Position numbers and translations under genes: made by a program | Origin: Bacillota bacterium | GTDB taxonomy: Bacteria; Bacillota; UBA994; UBA5500 | Length of the DNA: 64,000 nucleotides | NCBI GenBank assembly: GCA_023436245.1 | Contig: JAEZJZ010000054.1 | Location: 1 to 64,000, forward strand | Direction: 5' to 3' | The notes under the pieces: generated by a model | Seen by the model: the letters and a program-made list of their open reading frames with translations, nothing else | Database searches by the model: none | Told to the model about the DNA's origin: nothing | In this document: piece by piece, positions 20,001 to 28,542 of the stretch | Position numbering within the stretch: position 1 is the first letter of the stretch | Layout: every line of letters starts with the position of its first letter

Positions 20001-23000
20001 AAGCCACTGTAACTAACGGTGAAGGCTGGGTCGGCGCTGCCGTAGACCTTGCTCTTTTGATCTGCAGTCACAGTCAGCGCTGCCTTGGTCACAGTGAGTG
20101 TTCCCGGCACGAAGGAAATCTGGTAGTTGTCGCTCGTCAGGCCGGATGGCGTGATCACGTAGCTACCTACATTCTCACCCACTGCTCGAGATAGGGTGAG
20201 TGTTCCGCTCAGATCCGCGCTATCGTCCCCTGCCACGAAATCACTATAGCTGACGGTGAAGGCTGGGTCGGCGCTGCCGTAGACCTTGCTCTTTTGATCT
20301 GCAGTCACAGTCAGCGCTGCCTTGGTCACCGTAAGCGTGCCTGGCACGAAGGAAATCTGGTAGTTGTCGCTCGTCAGGCCGGATGGCGTGATCGCATAGC
20401 TTCCCACGACTGACGATTCTGTAGCAGTCGTAGTGAAGGCTAGAGAGCCACCCAGGGCAGACTGACTCTGGTCGAAGGCAAAGCCTTCATATCTCGCGCT
20501 GAAAGTTGGATTCACCTCGCCGTAGACCTTGCTCACGCTCTCAGCACTGACCGTTAAGCCCTTCTTGGTGACCTGCAAAATCCCGGTCCTGAACTCGATG
20601 TCGTAGTTAGCACTCTCCAGGCCGTATGGCGTAATCGTGTAGCTCCCGACGTTCTCACCGACCGCTCGGGTCAGGCTGAGCGTTTCGCTGAGATCCGCGC
20701 TGTCGTCCCCTGCCACAAAACCGCTGTAGCTAACGGTGAAAGCAGGATCCGCGCTGCCGTAGACCTTGCTCTTTTGATCTGCAGTCACAGTTAGCGCTGC
20801 CTTGGTCACCGTAAGCGTGCCTGGCACGAAGGAAATCTGGTAGTTATCGCTCGTCAGGCCGGATGGCGTGATCACGTAGCTACCTACATTCTCACCCACT
20901 GCTCGAGATAGGGTGAGTGTTCCGCTCAAATCCGCGCTGTCGTCTCCCGCCACGAAACCACTGTAGCTGACGGTGAAGGCAGGGTCCGCGCTGCCGTAGA
21001 CCTTGCTCTTTTGATCTGCGGTCACGGTCAATGCCTTGGTCGTGACCTGCAGTGCGCCATCGACAAAGGTAATGGCATAGTTGGGGCTCGTTAGCCCAGA
21101 TGGGGTGATCGTGTACACGCCCACCCCCGATGCGGCACTTGCCTCTGTGTTGAATGCCAATGTCCCACCCAATGCAGATGCAGTCTGCCCGAGGACAAAG
21201 CCGCTATAGGTCGCAGTGAATGCCGGGTTATTCTGGCCGTAGACCTTGGTCTTATCTTCAGCCGTCACGGTCAGCGCCTTGGGCGTAACCTGTAGTGTGC
21301 CCGGCACGAAGGTAATCACGTATTTGCCTCCACCGGCGAGTGTTCCTTGTGAAATGGAGTAGCTGGCAACCACTTCGCCCGGGGCTCGGGTAAGGGCGCC
21401 GGTGAGTGAGTCACCTTCTTCCAGGGCTCCGGCCGTAATCCGATAGGACAGGGCTGGGTCGGCGTCGCCATATGTCTTGGTCTTGTTGTCGGCTGTGACA
21501 GTGATCGGAATCGTGGCAAGTTCATAGATCGCTGTCACGGTCAGGTTCTCCACCACATGACTGAAGTCAGTATTCCACTGAACGAAGCGGTAGCCTGGTC
21601 TGCTTGGCTCATCGGGTGCAGCGGCCGCACCGTTCTGCTTCACCGACTGGCTAGAAAGAACCGCGCCGTTCCAGTCCAGGAATGTCACAGTGTGTCTAGG
21701 AAGAGCAGTTACCTGCAGGTTGAAACTGCGCACGACTGTATCCAGCCCATCACCAAGTGCGACGGTAATGATTGAGGTGCCGGACTGATTGGCAACAGGC
21801 GTAATCGTAAGAGTGCGGCTGCCGCCGGCGCCACCAAAGACGATATTCCCATTGGGGACAAGTGTGGTGTTGGATGAACTGGCTGAGAGCGCCAAGCTGG
21901 AGGTCGCTGTCTCGACATCAGTGACAGTAAACGCCAGCGGTCCAACCACACCATCCTCGGCTACTGTCTGGTTACCAATGAACCCTGAATAGAGGTGCTC
22001 TTTGGTCACCAGAGATGAGAATGCGTCTCCTGGTTTGATCCAGCTGAAGCGAATTGTTTCCCCACCACCGCGCTCATAGTACTCCAGCTTGATGTTATAG
22101 AAGTGGCCGGCTGTCAGGTTGATGCTTCCCTCACAGAGCGTCGGTGCCTGTGGCACCCATTGGTCGATGATCAACTGGTCGTTCACCCAGAGCCTGACCC
22201 CATCATCAGATAGCGCTTGGAACACGTAGTTGCCAGTGAGTGGAGCCTTAAGCGAACCGGACCAGCGGACGCTGAACACCTCGCCGTTCACACCCGGCAT
22301 GCCCCAGACATTGCCGATACCAGCCCCAGCGCTGGAGGCATAGTTTATCTGCTCGTCCACACGCGTGGAAACCGGTCCGGTGAGATTCCAATCCCCCAGG
22401 TAGAACTGAGTGAACAACCCATCGCCCGTCTCTCCGTTGGTCACGCCAAAAGAGGGAAGATCATTCACACTGGTGATCGGGATAGTAGCAGTCGAGGCTG
22501 GCGAGTTCAACCGATTGTCGTCGGCATCAACCATCACATATTGAAAACTGGCGTCTGTGTCCCAGTTTGACGCCGGTGTGAAGCGCAGGTTGACTCCCCA
22601 CCTGCCGGACAGCGGGTCGAGGCTGAGCGGCAGCATAGTTCCTGTTTTGCCCAAATCTAGGGCCGAGCCACCACTTCCCTGCAGGGTGCCGCCGTCGACC
22701 GTAACGATGCGGAGATGCTGCGGCAGGGCGCCTACTGTGTCGGCGACGGTTGGCACAACTAGGCGGATGTTGTCATACTCAGGTTGCACCGCATCCTCAA
22801 CCACAGAGATCGGGTCGCCTGTCGGGCTGACTACCGTGGTGTCTCCGCCGGAACTCGGGGGAATCTGGGCCGAGAACACATTACTCAATGTGTGGGCAGA
22901 GTAGCTCTTAGCGTCGGTCGCTCGCACGCGAAAAACCGCGTCGGTCGCACTCACGCCTAACGGGATGGTGTACTGGATGCTGGTCGCAGGTCCCGAATAG

Positions 23001-26000
23001 GCTGAGATCCAGGTGCTGCCGTCATAGAACTCGAGCAGGTACAAGACCGCATCACCGTCCACGTCGCTGGCTGTTCCCCAGGCAACATCCACCGTGTCGC
23101 CAGCCCCCACTAACTGCCCTTTGCCGGGCGCCGTAAACGCCCCCGGCTGACCGGGTGCGTCATTGACCGGATGAATCGTCACGGTCACGCTGTGAATCGT
23201 CGAGAGATTATTCTTGCTGTCTCGCACCTGGTATGTGAACTGGTCACTGCCGTTAGTATTGAGTACTGGCGTGTAGCTGAACTGGTTGCCGCCAGGCGTG
23301 ACCACAACAGAGCCCTTGCTGCCCTGGCTCACGATCTCAAAGGTCAGATTCCAATCCAGACCATCGCTGCTGGAGCCGTCTGCGTCAGAGCCGATTAGCC
23401 AGCCAGTGAGGCTGGTGTCCTCGTCAACACCAAAGCCGCCTACAGCGGAGTTCTGCCAGGCGCTCGTGGCGCTGGCGGGAAGCAGTGCGCCATCGATGTC
23501 CGACCGACTGTCCGCCACCAGCGCTCCTGAACCCTCGTTCAGCCGATAGTAGTTGCTCAGTTGGCTGTAATTGGGATGAGTGGCATCGATCTCCCGATAC
23601 ATCCAGGCTGCAAGCGTGCTCTCTGCCAGGCTAGTCTTCCAGATTCGGACCTCGTCCAGACCACCGACAAACAGATTGGATGGGCTTCCGCTGCCCCCGA
23701 CGGTGCCACCTAGATAGAGACGATTGTCGCTGATGCTCAAGCTGAAAACGGCCGGCTGTGCCAACACCTGCACACCATCCAGGAACCCGCGCAGAGTGGC
23801 GCCGTCATAAGCGTAAGCTACGTGGTGCCAGCTGCTGTCCGGCATCGGGATGATGGAGAGCGGGTACGGATCATCACCGCTGAAACCAGTGCCGCCTCTC
23901 AGTGCATAGAAGGCCATCTTGTGTTCACCGGGTTGATGCAGTATCGCCCACTGCATGTTTGGATTGTTGTTCCGGGAGATGACGTAGGACGCCACATTGG
24001 ATGGCGACCGAAACCAGAACTCGATCGTGAAGTTGTTGGTGATGTTATGCGAGCTGCTGGTCGGGATTTCCACGTAGCTGGTGCCATCGAACTGCAGCGC
24101 GCTGCCGAATCCGGCCACAGGAGGAACTGCTGGTTCGAAGAGGGCCATGGCGGAGATGTTGCCGGACACAGCCAAATCGGTACGGGCCGGCTCGGTTCGG
24201 CCGTCGCTCCACTGAGCAAATTGGTAACCACTATCCGGCACAGCCACCACCTGAGTTCCACTTCCACCGAGCAGCACATTCTGCGAGCTGGCCCCGGTGA
24301 CTTGGCCGTGGCTGGCGGCGCTGTAGCTGAGCACAAAAGTAGGTAGCCCATCTGGAGGTAGAAGGTAGGGATACCCTGCGTTGCTCTCGGCAGACGCATG
24401 CCAGTATTCCAGGTCCGGGACGCTGGAGCGCGTGGCCGTGACCCAGGCGTTCAGGGCCCCCCTCAGCGTAACCGCAGTTGCCTCTCCGGTGTTGATCAGA
24501 GAATGACCGGCCACAGCCGACAGCACGCCCTGGCTGTCGGCAAAGGTTGCTGCCCCCTCATAGGTCAGCCCGGCCCCCTGCACTCCAAACCCCGGCAGCA
24601 AAGAGCCGGACCAATAGCAGTGGCGGAAGATGGCTGGGGTCTCTGCAGCGCCGCTAGCGTCAGCTGCCAGCCCGCCAGCTGTCGAGGCGCCAGCGGGGGT
24701 AACGAGGCTATAGCAGTTCTCCACATGGCTGCCTGCGGCGCGCCCGATCAGACCAGCGGCCAGGTCCACGCCCGTGACGTTGCCTACGTTGTAGGCATTC
24801 TGGGCAGTACCGTTATGGTCTGTACCAACCAGACCAGCGGCCACTGCTCCAGTGACGTCGCTCCGGTTGAAGCTGTCCTGCAGCAGCCCGGCATCGCTGA
24901 TGCCGATCAAACCGCCGACGTGAGTCGCTCCGGAGCCGACGACGGAGCCTGAACCCGAGCTGTTCCTCACCTGACCGGAGTTGCTGCCTACCAGACCACC
25001 GACTCCAAAATCTCCGGATGAGCTAGTGCTCACGGTTCCCTGTTGGTGACAGTTCTCAAGCAGACCATGGTTGATGGCAGCGATCGCGCCCGCATGTCCG
25101 CCTCCCACAACCACACTGTCTGACAGAGAGACGTTTCTGACTATGCCGGCAGACTCGACGGTGCCGAACAAGCCCACGCCTGTCCCATCTGCTTGGCGAA
25201 CCTCCAGCCCTCGGACAACGTGATTGTTGCCGTCCAACACCCCGCTGAAGACCTGCCCTCCGCTGCCAATGGGCTGGTGGTTGCTCAGCAGTTCGCTGAC
25301 CGGGGGCAAGTTGATGTCATTGGTCAAGGCGTAGTGCGCCGCACCATGGGTGGCGTTCTCGCTGTTCACCTTCACTGCCACCAGTGCCAACTCAGAGGCA
25401 GTGCTGACCTGATACGGATCACCCAAGACGCCCGTTCCTCCGGCAAACACAGAGGCGATCGGTCTGAGATACGGGTATGCTGCGTTATAGGAGGGGGAGT
25501 TAGCCCAGGTTGACTGGAAGTCCCACCCGCTGTAGTTGGTCAGCTCCTGCATATCGAGAGTGGACTTTCCGGCGCCCTTGCCGTTGCCCGCCCGGGCAAA
25601 GATGTCGGAATCGTAGTAACAAGAGGTCACCGCTCCACTGCCACCGCCGACCAGACCGCCGAGATTGCTGGCCGACCCCGTGGTTCTGGTAGCGCCGAAG
25701 ACGTCCCCATGATTGCCGGTGGACGTGCTGTCCAGCGCCTGGCCACTCTCTTCGTCCAGCTTCCAGTAGCCAACCAGTCCGGGCTCGTTCCCCTGTAGTT
25801 TCTTGTCCTTGTTGGCCGCAATCTCGGAAGCCGTCAATGCCCGGTTCCAAATCCGGACGTCCGCAATTTTCCCTTGAAAGAGCATCACATGGCCATCCCG
25901 ACAGCCGATGGTGATATCCGAGGCATTGGCCACGAGCGGGTTACTCGGTCGGTTCAACATGTAGGCTACCTTGCCCACGTTCTTGCCGTTCTGCCAGATA

Positions 26001-27010
26001 TCCCGAGCCACGCCGTTGATGAAGATACTGGCGGCTGCTCGTTGGGCTGCCGCCTCATAGGTCAACGTGGCGGCGACGTGGAACCAACCTGGCTGCAAAG
26101 CCTCAGGTACATCCAGCCAAGAGTCCCCGCCGCTTGCGCCGATCGGGATGAAGCGCAGCCCGTTTTGTCCAGAGCCGCCTTCCGTATGCAGTTCGAACTG
26201 CTCAAAGCCCTTGCCCATGATGAACTGCACATTGTCGGCCACCTGATTGACAGCATCCCACTGGAACCACGCTTCCACAGTGAAGGTGGTGGTGGCATAG
26301 GTTGGATTGTGCTGGATCTGAACGTAGTCGTCGCCATCAAAGCTCAGGTAGTTGCTGAACACAGAAGCGTCCACCGAAGATGCCGCATAGCAGGTACTGA
26401 CGCTACCGGTGTTGCTGCCGACTAGTCCGCCCAGCAGGTCGCGACCGCTGACTGTGGCGCGGGCGTAGCTGTCTGCGAGCGTGCCTGAGTTGCTGCCAAC
26501 AAGTCCACCCACCCGATCCTGCCCGGAGACGACTCCGCTGGCCGCGCAGCGGCTAATCTCGCCAGCGTTCACCCCGGCCAAAATGCCAGCATCACTGCTG
26601 GCCGTGATGCTGGCAGCCGAGATCTCGAGATTACTCACCAGGGCACCGGCACCAATTGACGCAAACAACCCAGCGGCGTCCAGGGTGGTGTCGACAATCG
26701 CCAGATTCGTGATCTTCTTGCCATTACAGTCAAATTGACCGGTGAATGGGCTGATCAGAGAACCGAGCGGCAGCCACGCCTCCGTCAGGTTGATGTCCGC
26801 CATCAGCCTGTATTGCTGCGCGAGGCTGCTGGCATCCATCCCAATGGCGGCCAACTCAGCAGGCGTACGAACCTCGATCCACCCAGCCTCGGCGCTAGCA
26901 ACATGACCGACTTCTCCAAACAGCGGATCCCCAAGACAGATCAACAGCGCGAGCGCTGCTATTAGCCAGGGGCGCATGATCGCGGTGCGCTTCCATAACG
27001 TGGTTGACAT
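17093..27010 (-). CDS. Giant modular SLH surface protein with 12 MBG repeats
   Basis: A 3305-aa secreted protein. In order, with approximate residues: signal peptide (to ~40); GLUG-type repeats (90-215); LamG-like domain (225-425) set inside a second GLUG block (to ~800); bacterial-repeat module (880-965); second LamG (967-1160); cadherin-like module (1187-1287); PA14 (1523-1677); InlB-type repeat (1770-1830); twelve MBG repeats of ~79 aa (1833-2787); a YDG domain (2787-2873); a beta-rich linker; and three SLH domains (3113-3305). SLH domains bind pyruvylated wall polymer, and csaB lies 3 kb away. LamG, PA14 and GLUG suggest carbohydrate or surface adhesion. The start 27010 is chosen for GGGGAGG 9 nt upstream; an ATG at 27019 is too close to it. 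Function as an adhesin is inferred. Confidence 0.93.
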   Translation of the reverse strand: MSTTLWKRTAIMRPWLIAALALLICLGDPLFGEVGHVASAEAGWIEVRTPAELAAIGMDASSLAQQYRLMADINLTEAWLPLGSLISPFTGQFDCNGKKITNLAIVDTTLDAAGLFASIGAGALVSNLEISAASITASSDAGILAGVNAGEISRCAASGVVSGQDRVGGLVGSNSGTLADSYARATVSGRDLLGGLVGSNTGSVSTCYAASSVDASVFSNYLSFDGDDYVQIQHNPTYATTTFTVEAWFQWDAVNQVADNVQFIMGKGFEQFELHTEGGSGQNGLRFIPIGASGGDSWLDVPEALQPGWFHVAATLTYEAAAQRAAASIFINGVARDIWQNGKNVGKVAYMLNRPSNPLVANASDITIGCRDGHVMLFQGKIADVRIWNRALTASEIAANKDKKLQGNEPGLVGYWKLDEESGQALDSTSTGNHGDVFGATRTTGSASNLGGLVGGGSGAVTSCYYDSDIFARAGNGKGAGKSTLDMQELTNYSGWDFQSTWANSPSYNAAYPYLRPIASVFAGGTGVLGDPYQVSTASELALVAVKVNSENATHGAAHYALTNDINLPPVSELLSNHQPIGSGGQVFSGVLDGNNHVVRGLEVRQADGTGVGLFGTVESAGIVRNVSLSDSVVVGGGHAGAIAAINHGLLENCHQQGTVSTSSSGDFGVGGLVGSNSGQVRNSSGSGSVVGSGATHVGGLIGISDAGLLQDSFNRSDVTGAVAAGLVGTDHNGTAQNAYNVGNVTGVDLAAGLIGRAAGSHVENCYSLVTPAGASTAGGLAADASGAAETPAIFRHCYWSGSLLPGFGVQGAGLTYEGAATFADSQGVLSAVAGHSLINTGEATAVTLRGALNAWVTATRSSVPDLEYWHASAESNAGYPYLLPPDGLPTFVLSYSAASHGQVTGASSQNVLLGGSGTQVVAVPDSGYQFAQWSDGRTEPARTDLAVSGNISAMALFEPAVPPVAGFGSALQFDGTSYVEIPTSSSHNITNNFTIEFWFRSPSNVASYVISRNNNPNMQWAILHQPGEHKMAFYALRGGTGFSGDDPYPLSIIPMPDSSWHHVAYAYDGATLRGFLDGVQVLAQPAVFSLSISDNRLYLGGTVGGSGSPSNLFVGGLDEVRIWKTSLAESTLAAWMYREIDATHPNYSQLSNYYRLNEGSGALVADSRSDIDGALLPASATSAWQNSAVGGFGVDEDTSLTGWLIGSDADGSSSDGLDWNLTFEIVSQGSKGSVVVTPGGNQFSYTPVLNTNGSDQFTYQVRDSKNNLSTIHSVTVTIHPVNDAPGQPGAFTAPGKGQLVGAGDTVDVAWGTASDVDGDAVLYLLEFYDGSTWISAYSGPATSIQYTIPLGVSATDAVFRVRATDAKSYSAHTLSNVFSAQIPPSSGGDTTVVSPTGDPISVVEDAVQPEYDNIRLVVPTVADTVGALPQHLRIVTVDGGTLQGSGGSALDLGKTGTMLPLSLDPLSGRWGVNLRFTPASNWDTDASFQYVMVDADDNRLNSPASTATIPITSVNDLPSFGVTNGETGDGLFTQFYLGDWNLTGPVSTRVDEQINYASSAGAGIGNVWGMPGVNGEVFSVRWSGSLKAPLTGNYVFQALSDDGVRLWVNDQLIIDQWVPQAPTLCEGSINLTAGHFYNIKLEYYERGGGETIRFSWIKPGDAFSSLVTKEHLYSGFIGNQTVAEDGVVGPLAFTVTDVETATSSLALSASSSNTTLVPNGNIVFGGAGGSRTLTITPVANQSGTSIITVALGDGLDTVVRSFNLQVTALPRHTVTFLDWNGAVLSSQSVKQNGAAAAPDEPSRPGYRFVQWNTDFSHVVENLTVTAIYELATIPITVTADNKTKTYGDADPALSYRITAGALEEGDSLTGALTRAPGEVVASYSISQGTLAGGGKYVITFVPGTLQVTPKALTVTAEDKTKVYGQNNPAFTATYSGFVLGQTASALGGTLAFNTEASAASGVGVYTITPSGLTSPNYAITFVDGALQVTTKALTVTADQKSKVYGSADPAFTVSYSGFVAGDDSADLSGTLTLSRAVGENVGSYVITPSGLTSDNYQISFVPGTLTVTKAALTVTADQKSKVYGSADPAFTVSYSGFVAGDDSADLSETLSLTRAVGENVGSYTITPYGLESANYDIEFRTGILQVTKKGLTVSAESVSKVYGEVNPTFSARYEGFAFDQSQSALGGSLAFTTTATESSVVGSYAITPSGLTSDNYQISFVPGTLTVTKAALTVTADQKSKVYGSADPAFTVSYSDFVAGDDSADLSGTLTLSRAVGENVGSYVITPSGLTSDNYQISFVPGTLTVTKAALTVTADQKSKVYGSADPAFTVSYSGFVAGDDSADLSGMLNLTRAAGENVGSYAITPSGLTTGNYEISFVPGTLTVTKAALTVTADQKSKVYGSTDPAFTVSYSGFVAGDDSEDLSGMLNLTRAAGENVGSYAITPSGLTTGNYEISFVPGVLSVTKVTLTVTADGKNKVYGSVDPALTVSYSGFVAGDDSGDLAGTLALTRAVGENVGNYTITAAGLTSDNYSIEFVPGVLQVTEQDLTITAVSTSKVYGSADPAFTVGYSGFVAGDGVADLAGTLTVTRVAGENVDSYAVTPSGLTSGNYSISFVPGTLSVTKAALTVTADVKSKIYGSADPAFTVSYSGFVAGDDYGDLTGELALAREEGENVGGYTITPSGLASENYTISFLPGTLVIDKATLTVTADDKSKVYGAEDPVLSYTPSGTLYHGDQYSVITGVTMTTATGQVATAGEHEISISGATAVNYTIVPVAGKLQVQRKQINATGISALSKYYDGTPAARLQLSQAELVGVEEGDDVSLDVTAAAGTFGDSQMGIGKPVAVAGLRLVGEDADNYDLLPYQAVASIIEEDEPVRPTPPPGTGVDVTFNGNVQGNSATAVTETDAQGMTTTRVVFDAAKLGAKLADEAGDNSLISVVVNNDADRVVGELTGQMVKNMENRSATVQISTGLASYTLPAAEISIDAVAQQLGESVSLQDVTVHVEITNPDLDTVTAVEDAANAGNYLLVVPPVEFAVSCTYGDQTMQVSQFNAYVERTIAIPDGVDYSRVTTAVVLQPDGTFRSVPTRVVVIDGKYHATVNSLTNSTYTVIWNPISFADMVGHWAEGPANDMGSRLVMPGETAEMFGASGNVTRMEFIATLVRALGLASGTGSSPFVDLRPGDESYGYALTAYQYQLIGGYPGSALLPNERITREQAMSMVVAAMRVTGLDNRLTAEEVSSLLAEYSDGDAVSDWARGVVAACIDSGIIGGRPGRAIAPQDLVTRAELAAIAQRLLRQSSLI
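18640..21510 (-). repeat. In-frame tandem MBG repeats (12 units of about 238 bp)
   Basis: Twelve consecutive units encode the MBG fold, each with a K-x-K-V-Y-G-S-A-D-P-A-F-like start and an F-V-P-G-T-L-x-V-T-K-like end. Units 3 and 6 are almost identical, as are units 7 and 8. Units 2 and 5 share a variant S-A-L-G-G pattern. This suggests a three-unit block was copied (2-4 to 5-7), with later unit duplications. Confidence 0.9.
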
Positions 27011-27042
27011 TTGAACCATCCTCCCCGTCTTTCAGCCAGATC

Positions 27043-27082
27043 GGCTACCAGCAGTCAGCTAAGGGGAATCCGGCTGGTAACC
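27043..27082 (-). promoter_or_regulatory. Leader hairpin before the SLH gene
   Basis: The stem GGTTACCAGC/GCTGGTAGCC (one G-T wobble) with a 20-nt loop ends about 16 nt before the GGGGAGG ribosome site of the giant gene. It could modulate mRNA stability or translation. It does not match a riboswitch class I recognise. A TTGACA-like box at 27186-27191 has no good -10 partner. Confidence 0.35.
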
Positions 27083-27256
27083 TACAGTCTGTCGTCCTGT
27101 TGGACTTGAAAGCACTTATTGGTAATTGAGAATTCTTCACTACTGAGTCGAATCCTGCGCCATTCGACACGACTCTGCAGAAGATTGTCAATTCATGTCG
27201 CATTCTAGAACAAATTTCTCCAAGTAGCACCCAATTACTACCTTAAGGGAGGCGCT

Positions 27257-27354
27257 TTCTCCATTGAACGTTTCGTTGAACGTTCAATGGAGAAGGCAGG
27301 ATTGATCAAGAACACGCCCCGCTGAACGTTCAGCGAAACGTTCAGCGGGGCGTG
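27257..27354. repeat. Two cross-complementary hairpins
   Basis: Hairpin 1 (27257-27294) has arms TTCTCCATTGAACG/CGTTCAATGGAGAA and loop TTTCGTTGAA. Hairpin 2 (27313-27354) has arms CACGCCCCGCTGAACG/CGTTCAGCGGGGCGTG and loop TTCAGCGAAA. Loop 2 reversed and complemented equals loop 1 except one base, so the cores can also pair with each other. They lie downstream of the M28 gene and may end its transcript. No gene is seen in 27020-27413. Confidence 0.8.
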
Positions 27355-27413
27355 CTTACTCCTAGTACATAGAGAGTTGCGGGCGAGGCTGCTTCAGCCT
27401 GATCACCGCTCCA

Positions 27414-28370
27414 TCAGGGCCGCGTCACCGCTGCCCTGCGACAGAACCTGACTAGTTCATTTACCAGCCACACCACATTGTCCAGATTGATTCGACAGTC
27501 ACGCGGAGAGTGCACGTTCGGGACCTCGAAGCCGCGTCCGTATCTGGCCGGATTGGCAAAGAGAACCCCCGTTGCCCCTTCTCGCCTGAAGCTGTAGTGA
27601 TCGGACATCAGCCCCGCAACCATGACAGCATCGTCTCGACTTGCTCTGAGATGCTGGTAGATCGCTTCACTGCGCTCGCGCGACCCGACATAGCTGACCA
27701 CTGGGGTACTGCCGCAGCCCACGCAGTCGAAGTTGATAATCGTGGCCCGGGCCAGGTCAATCCCCTGCTCCCGCCAGCTTCGCTGCAGGCGCCTGGAGCC
27801 CCACAGCCCGCGCTCTTCCAAGTCGACAAAGGCCAACTGAACCTTGTGCTTGAGGGCGGGTTCGTCATTGAGGGCATGCGCCAAGCCCAACAAGACCAAG
27901 ATCCCGCTAGTGTTGTCGTTATGATTATGCTTGTTGCTGAAGAACGTAGGTAAACAGAGCACCAGGATGAGCGACAGGTCAAAAAGGAGTTCGAGAGAGC
28001 CGGGCAGCGGGGATGCCAGTACCTTGCTGGTAAGGCGCTCCCAGATGAAGCTGGATACCATCGCCAGCAGAAACCCTGCCAATACGCCGACCCAAAGACC
28101 GTGGCCGAGTAGCCGACAGAAGGCGGTATACCCGAACGGTAGCTGGCCACCCGTGTCGTAATGGGCGATCAGGATCACTTCGGGATTGCAGTTGCGGGTG
28201 ACCACATTTTCGCTTCTGAACCACCTGCCGCCCTTGATCACTTCTGCATCCCAGCCGAGCTCGGACAGCTCGCGCAACAACCAGTCCCGAAAGGCTGCCC
28301 GCTGCTTGGCCGTCCTTCTGACTGGAAAGGAGGAAACGATTGAGTCCAGGGCAGCTTGCGTATAGTCCAT
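27414..28370 (-). CDS. M28-family zinc peptidase with inserted membrane helices
   Basis: A 318-aa M28-type metallopeptidase. Zinc and catalytic motifs are all visible: A-H-Y-D-T-G near 70, H-N-D-N-T-S-G near 150, D-L-E-E-R-G near 183, N-F-D-C-V-G near 212 and a late N-V-H-S-P-R-D near 290. Unusually, residues about 85-145, between the first His/Asp pair and the second Asp, form two hydrophobic helices. The catalytic domain therefore appears tethered by an internal membrane hairpin. There is no signal peptide, so the active site would face the cytoplasm. The ATG follows GAAGGAGG. It may process membrane-near peptides; the substrate is unknown. Confidence 0.82.
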   Translation of the reverse strand: MDYTQAALDSIVSSFPVRRTAKQRAAFRDWLLRELSELGWDAEVIKGGRWFRSENVVTRNCNPEVILIAHYDTGGQLPFGYTAFCRLLGHGLWVGVLAGFLLAMVSSFIWERLTSKVLASPLPGSLELLFDLSLILVLCLPTFFSNKHNHNDNTSGILVLLGLAHALNDEPALKHKVQLAFVDLEERGLWGSRRLQRSWREQGIDLARATIINFDCVGCGSTPVVSYVGSRERSEAIYQHLRASRDDAVMVAGLMSDHYSFRREGATGVLFANPARYGRGFEVPNVHSPRDCRINLDNVVWLVNELVRFCRRAAVTRP

Positions 28371-28450
28371 CGGTTACCCCTCGCCTCCTTCGGGTGACAC
28401 TGCCCGTGCAGAGCACGCCTCACTTTGGTGACGTTTGGCATGGAACAAAG

Positions 28451-28541
28451 ATTGCGGAGAGCGGTCCGCAATCATAACAGTGGCCCTCGCTGGTCGCCCA
28501 GCAAGGGCCGCTGTGGAACGGGGGGACTGTCCCCCCGTTCC
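28451..28541. repeat. Three consecutive hairpins after the pspC-type gene
   Basis: Stem ATTGCGGA/TCCGCAAT (28451-28472) is followed by GGCCCTCGCTGG/CCAGCAAGGGCC (28482-28509, one mismatch) and GGAACGGGGGGA/TCCCCCCGTTCC (28515-28541). The last starts 1-2 nt after the stop of the PspC gene and probably acts in termination or mRNA end protection. The remainder of 28371-28542 holds only the M28 ribosome site. Confidence 0.7.
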
Positions 28542-28542
28542 A

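Noticed and set aside
18640..21510. Regular repeats that might suggest a CRISPR array
   Set aside because: The period is about 238 bp, in frame, and encodes a known surface repeat; there are no short conserved repeats with unique spacers.
27045..27230. 61-codon frame on minus upstream of the SLH gene
   Set aside because: No ribosome site, odd composition, and it overlaps the probable promoter and leader of the SLH gene.
27020..27240. Possible cyclic-di-GMP or other riboswitch in the leader of the SLH gene
   Set aside because: There is one simple hairpin with a wobble pair, but conserved core sequences of known riboswitch classes are missing.
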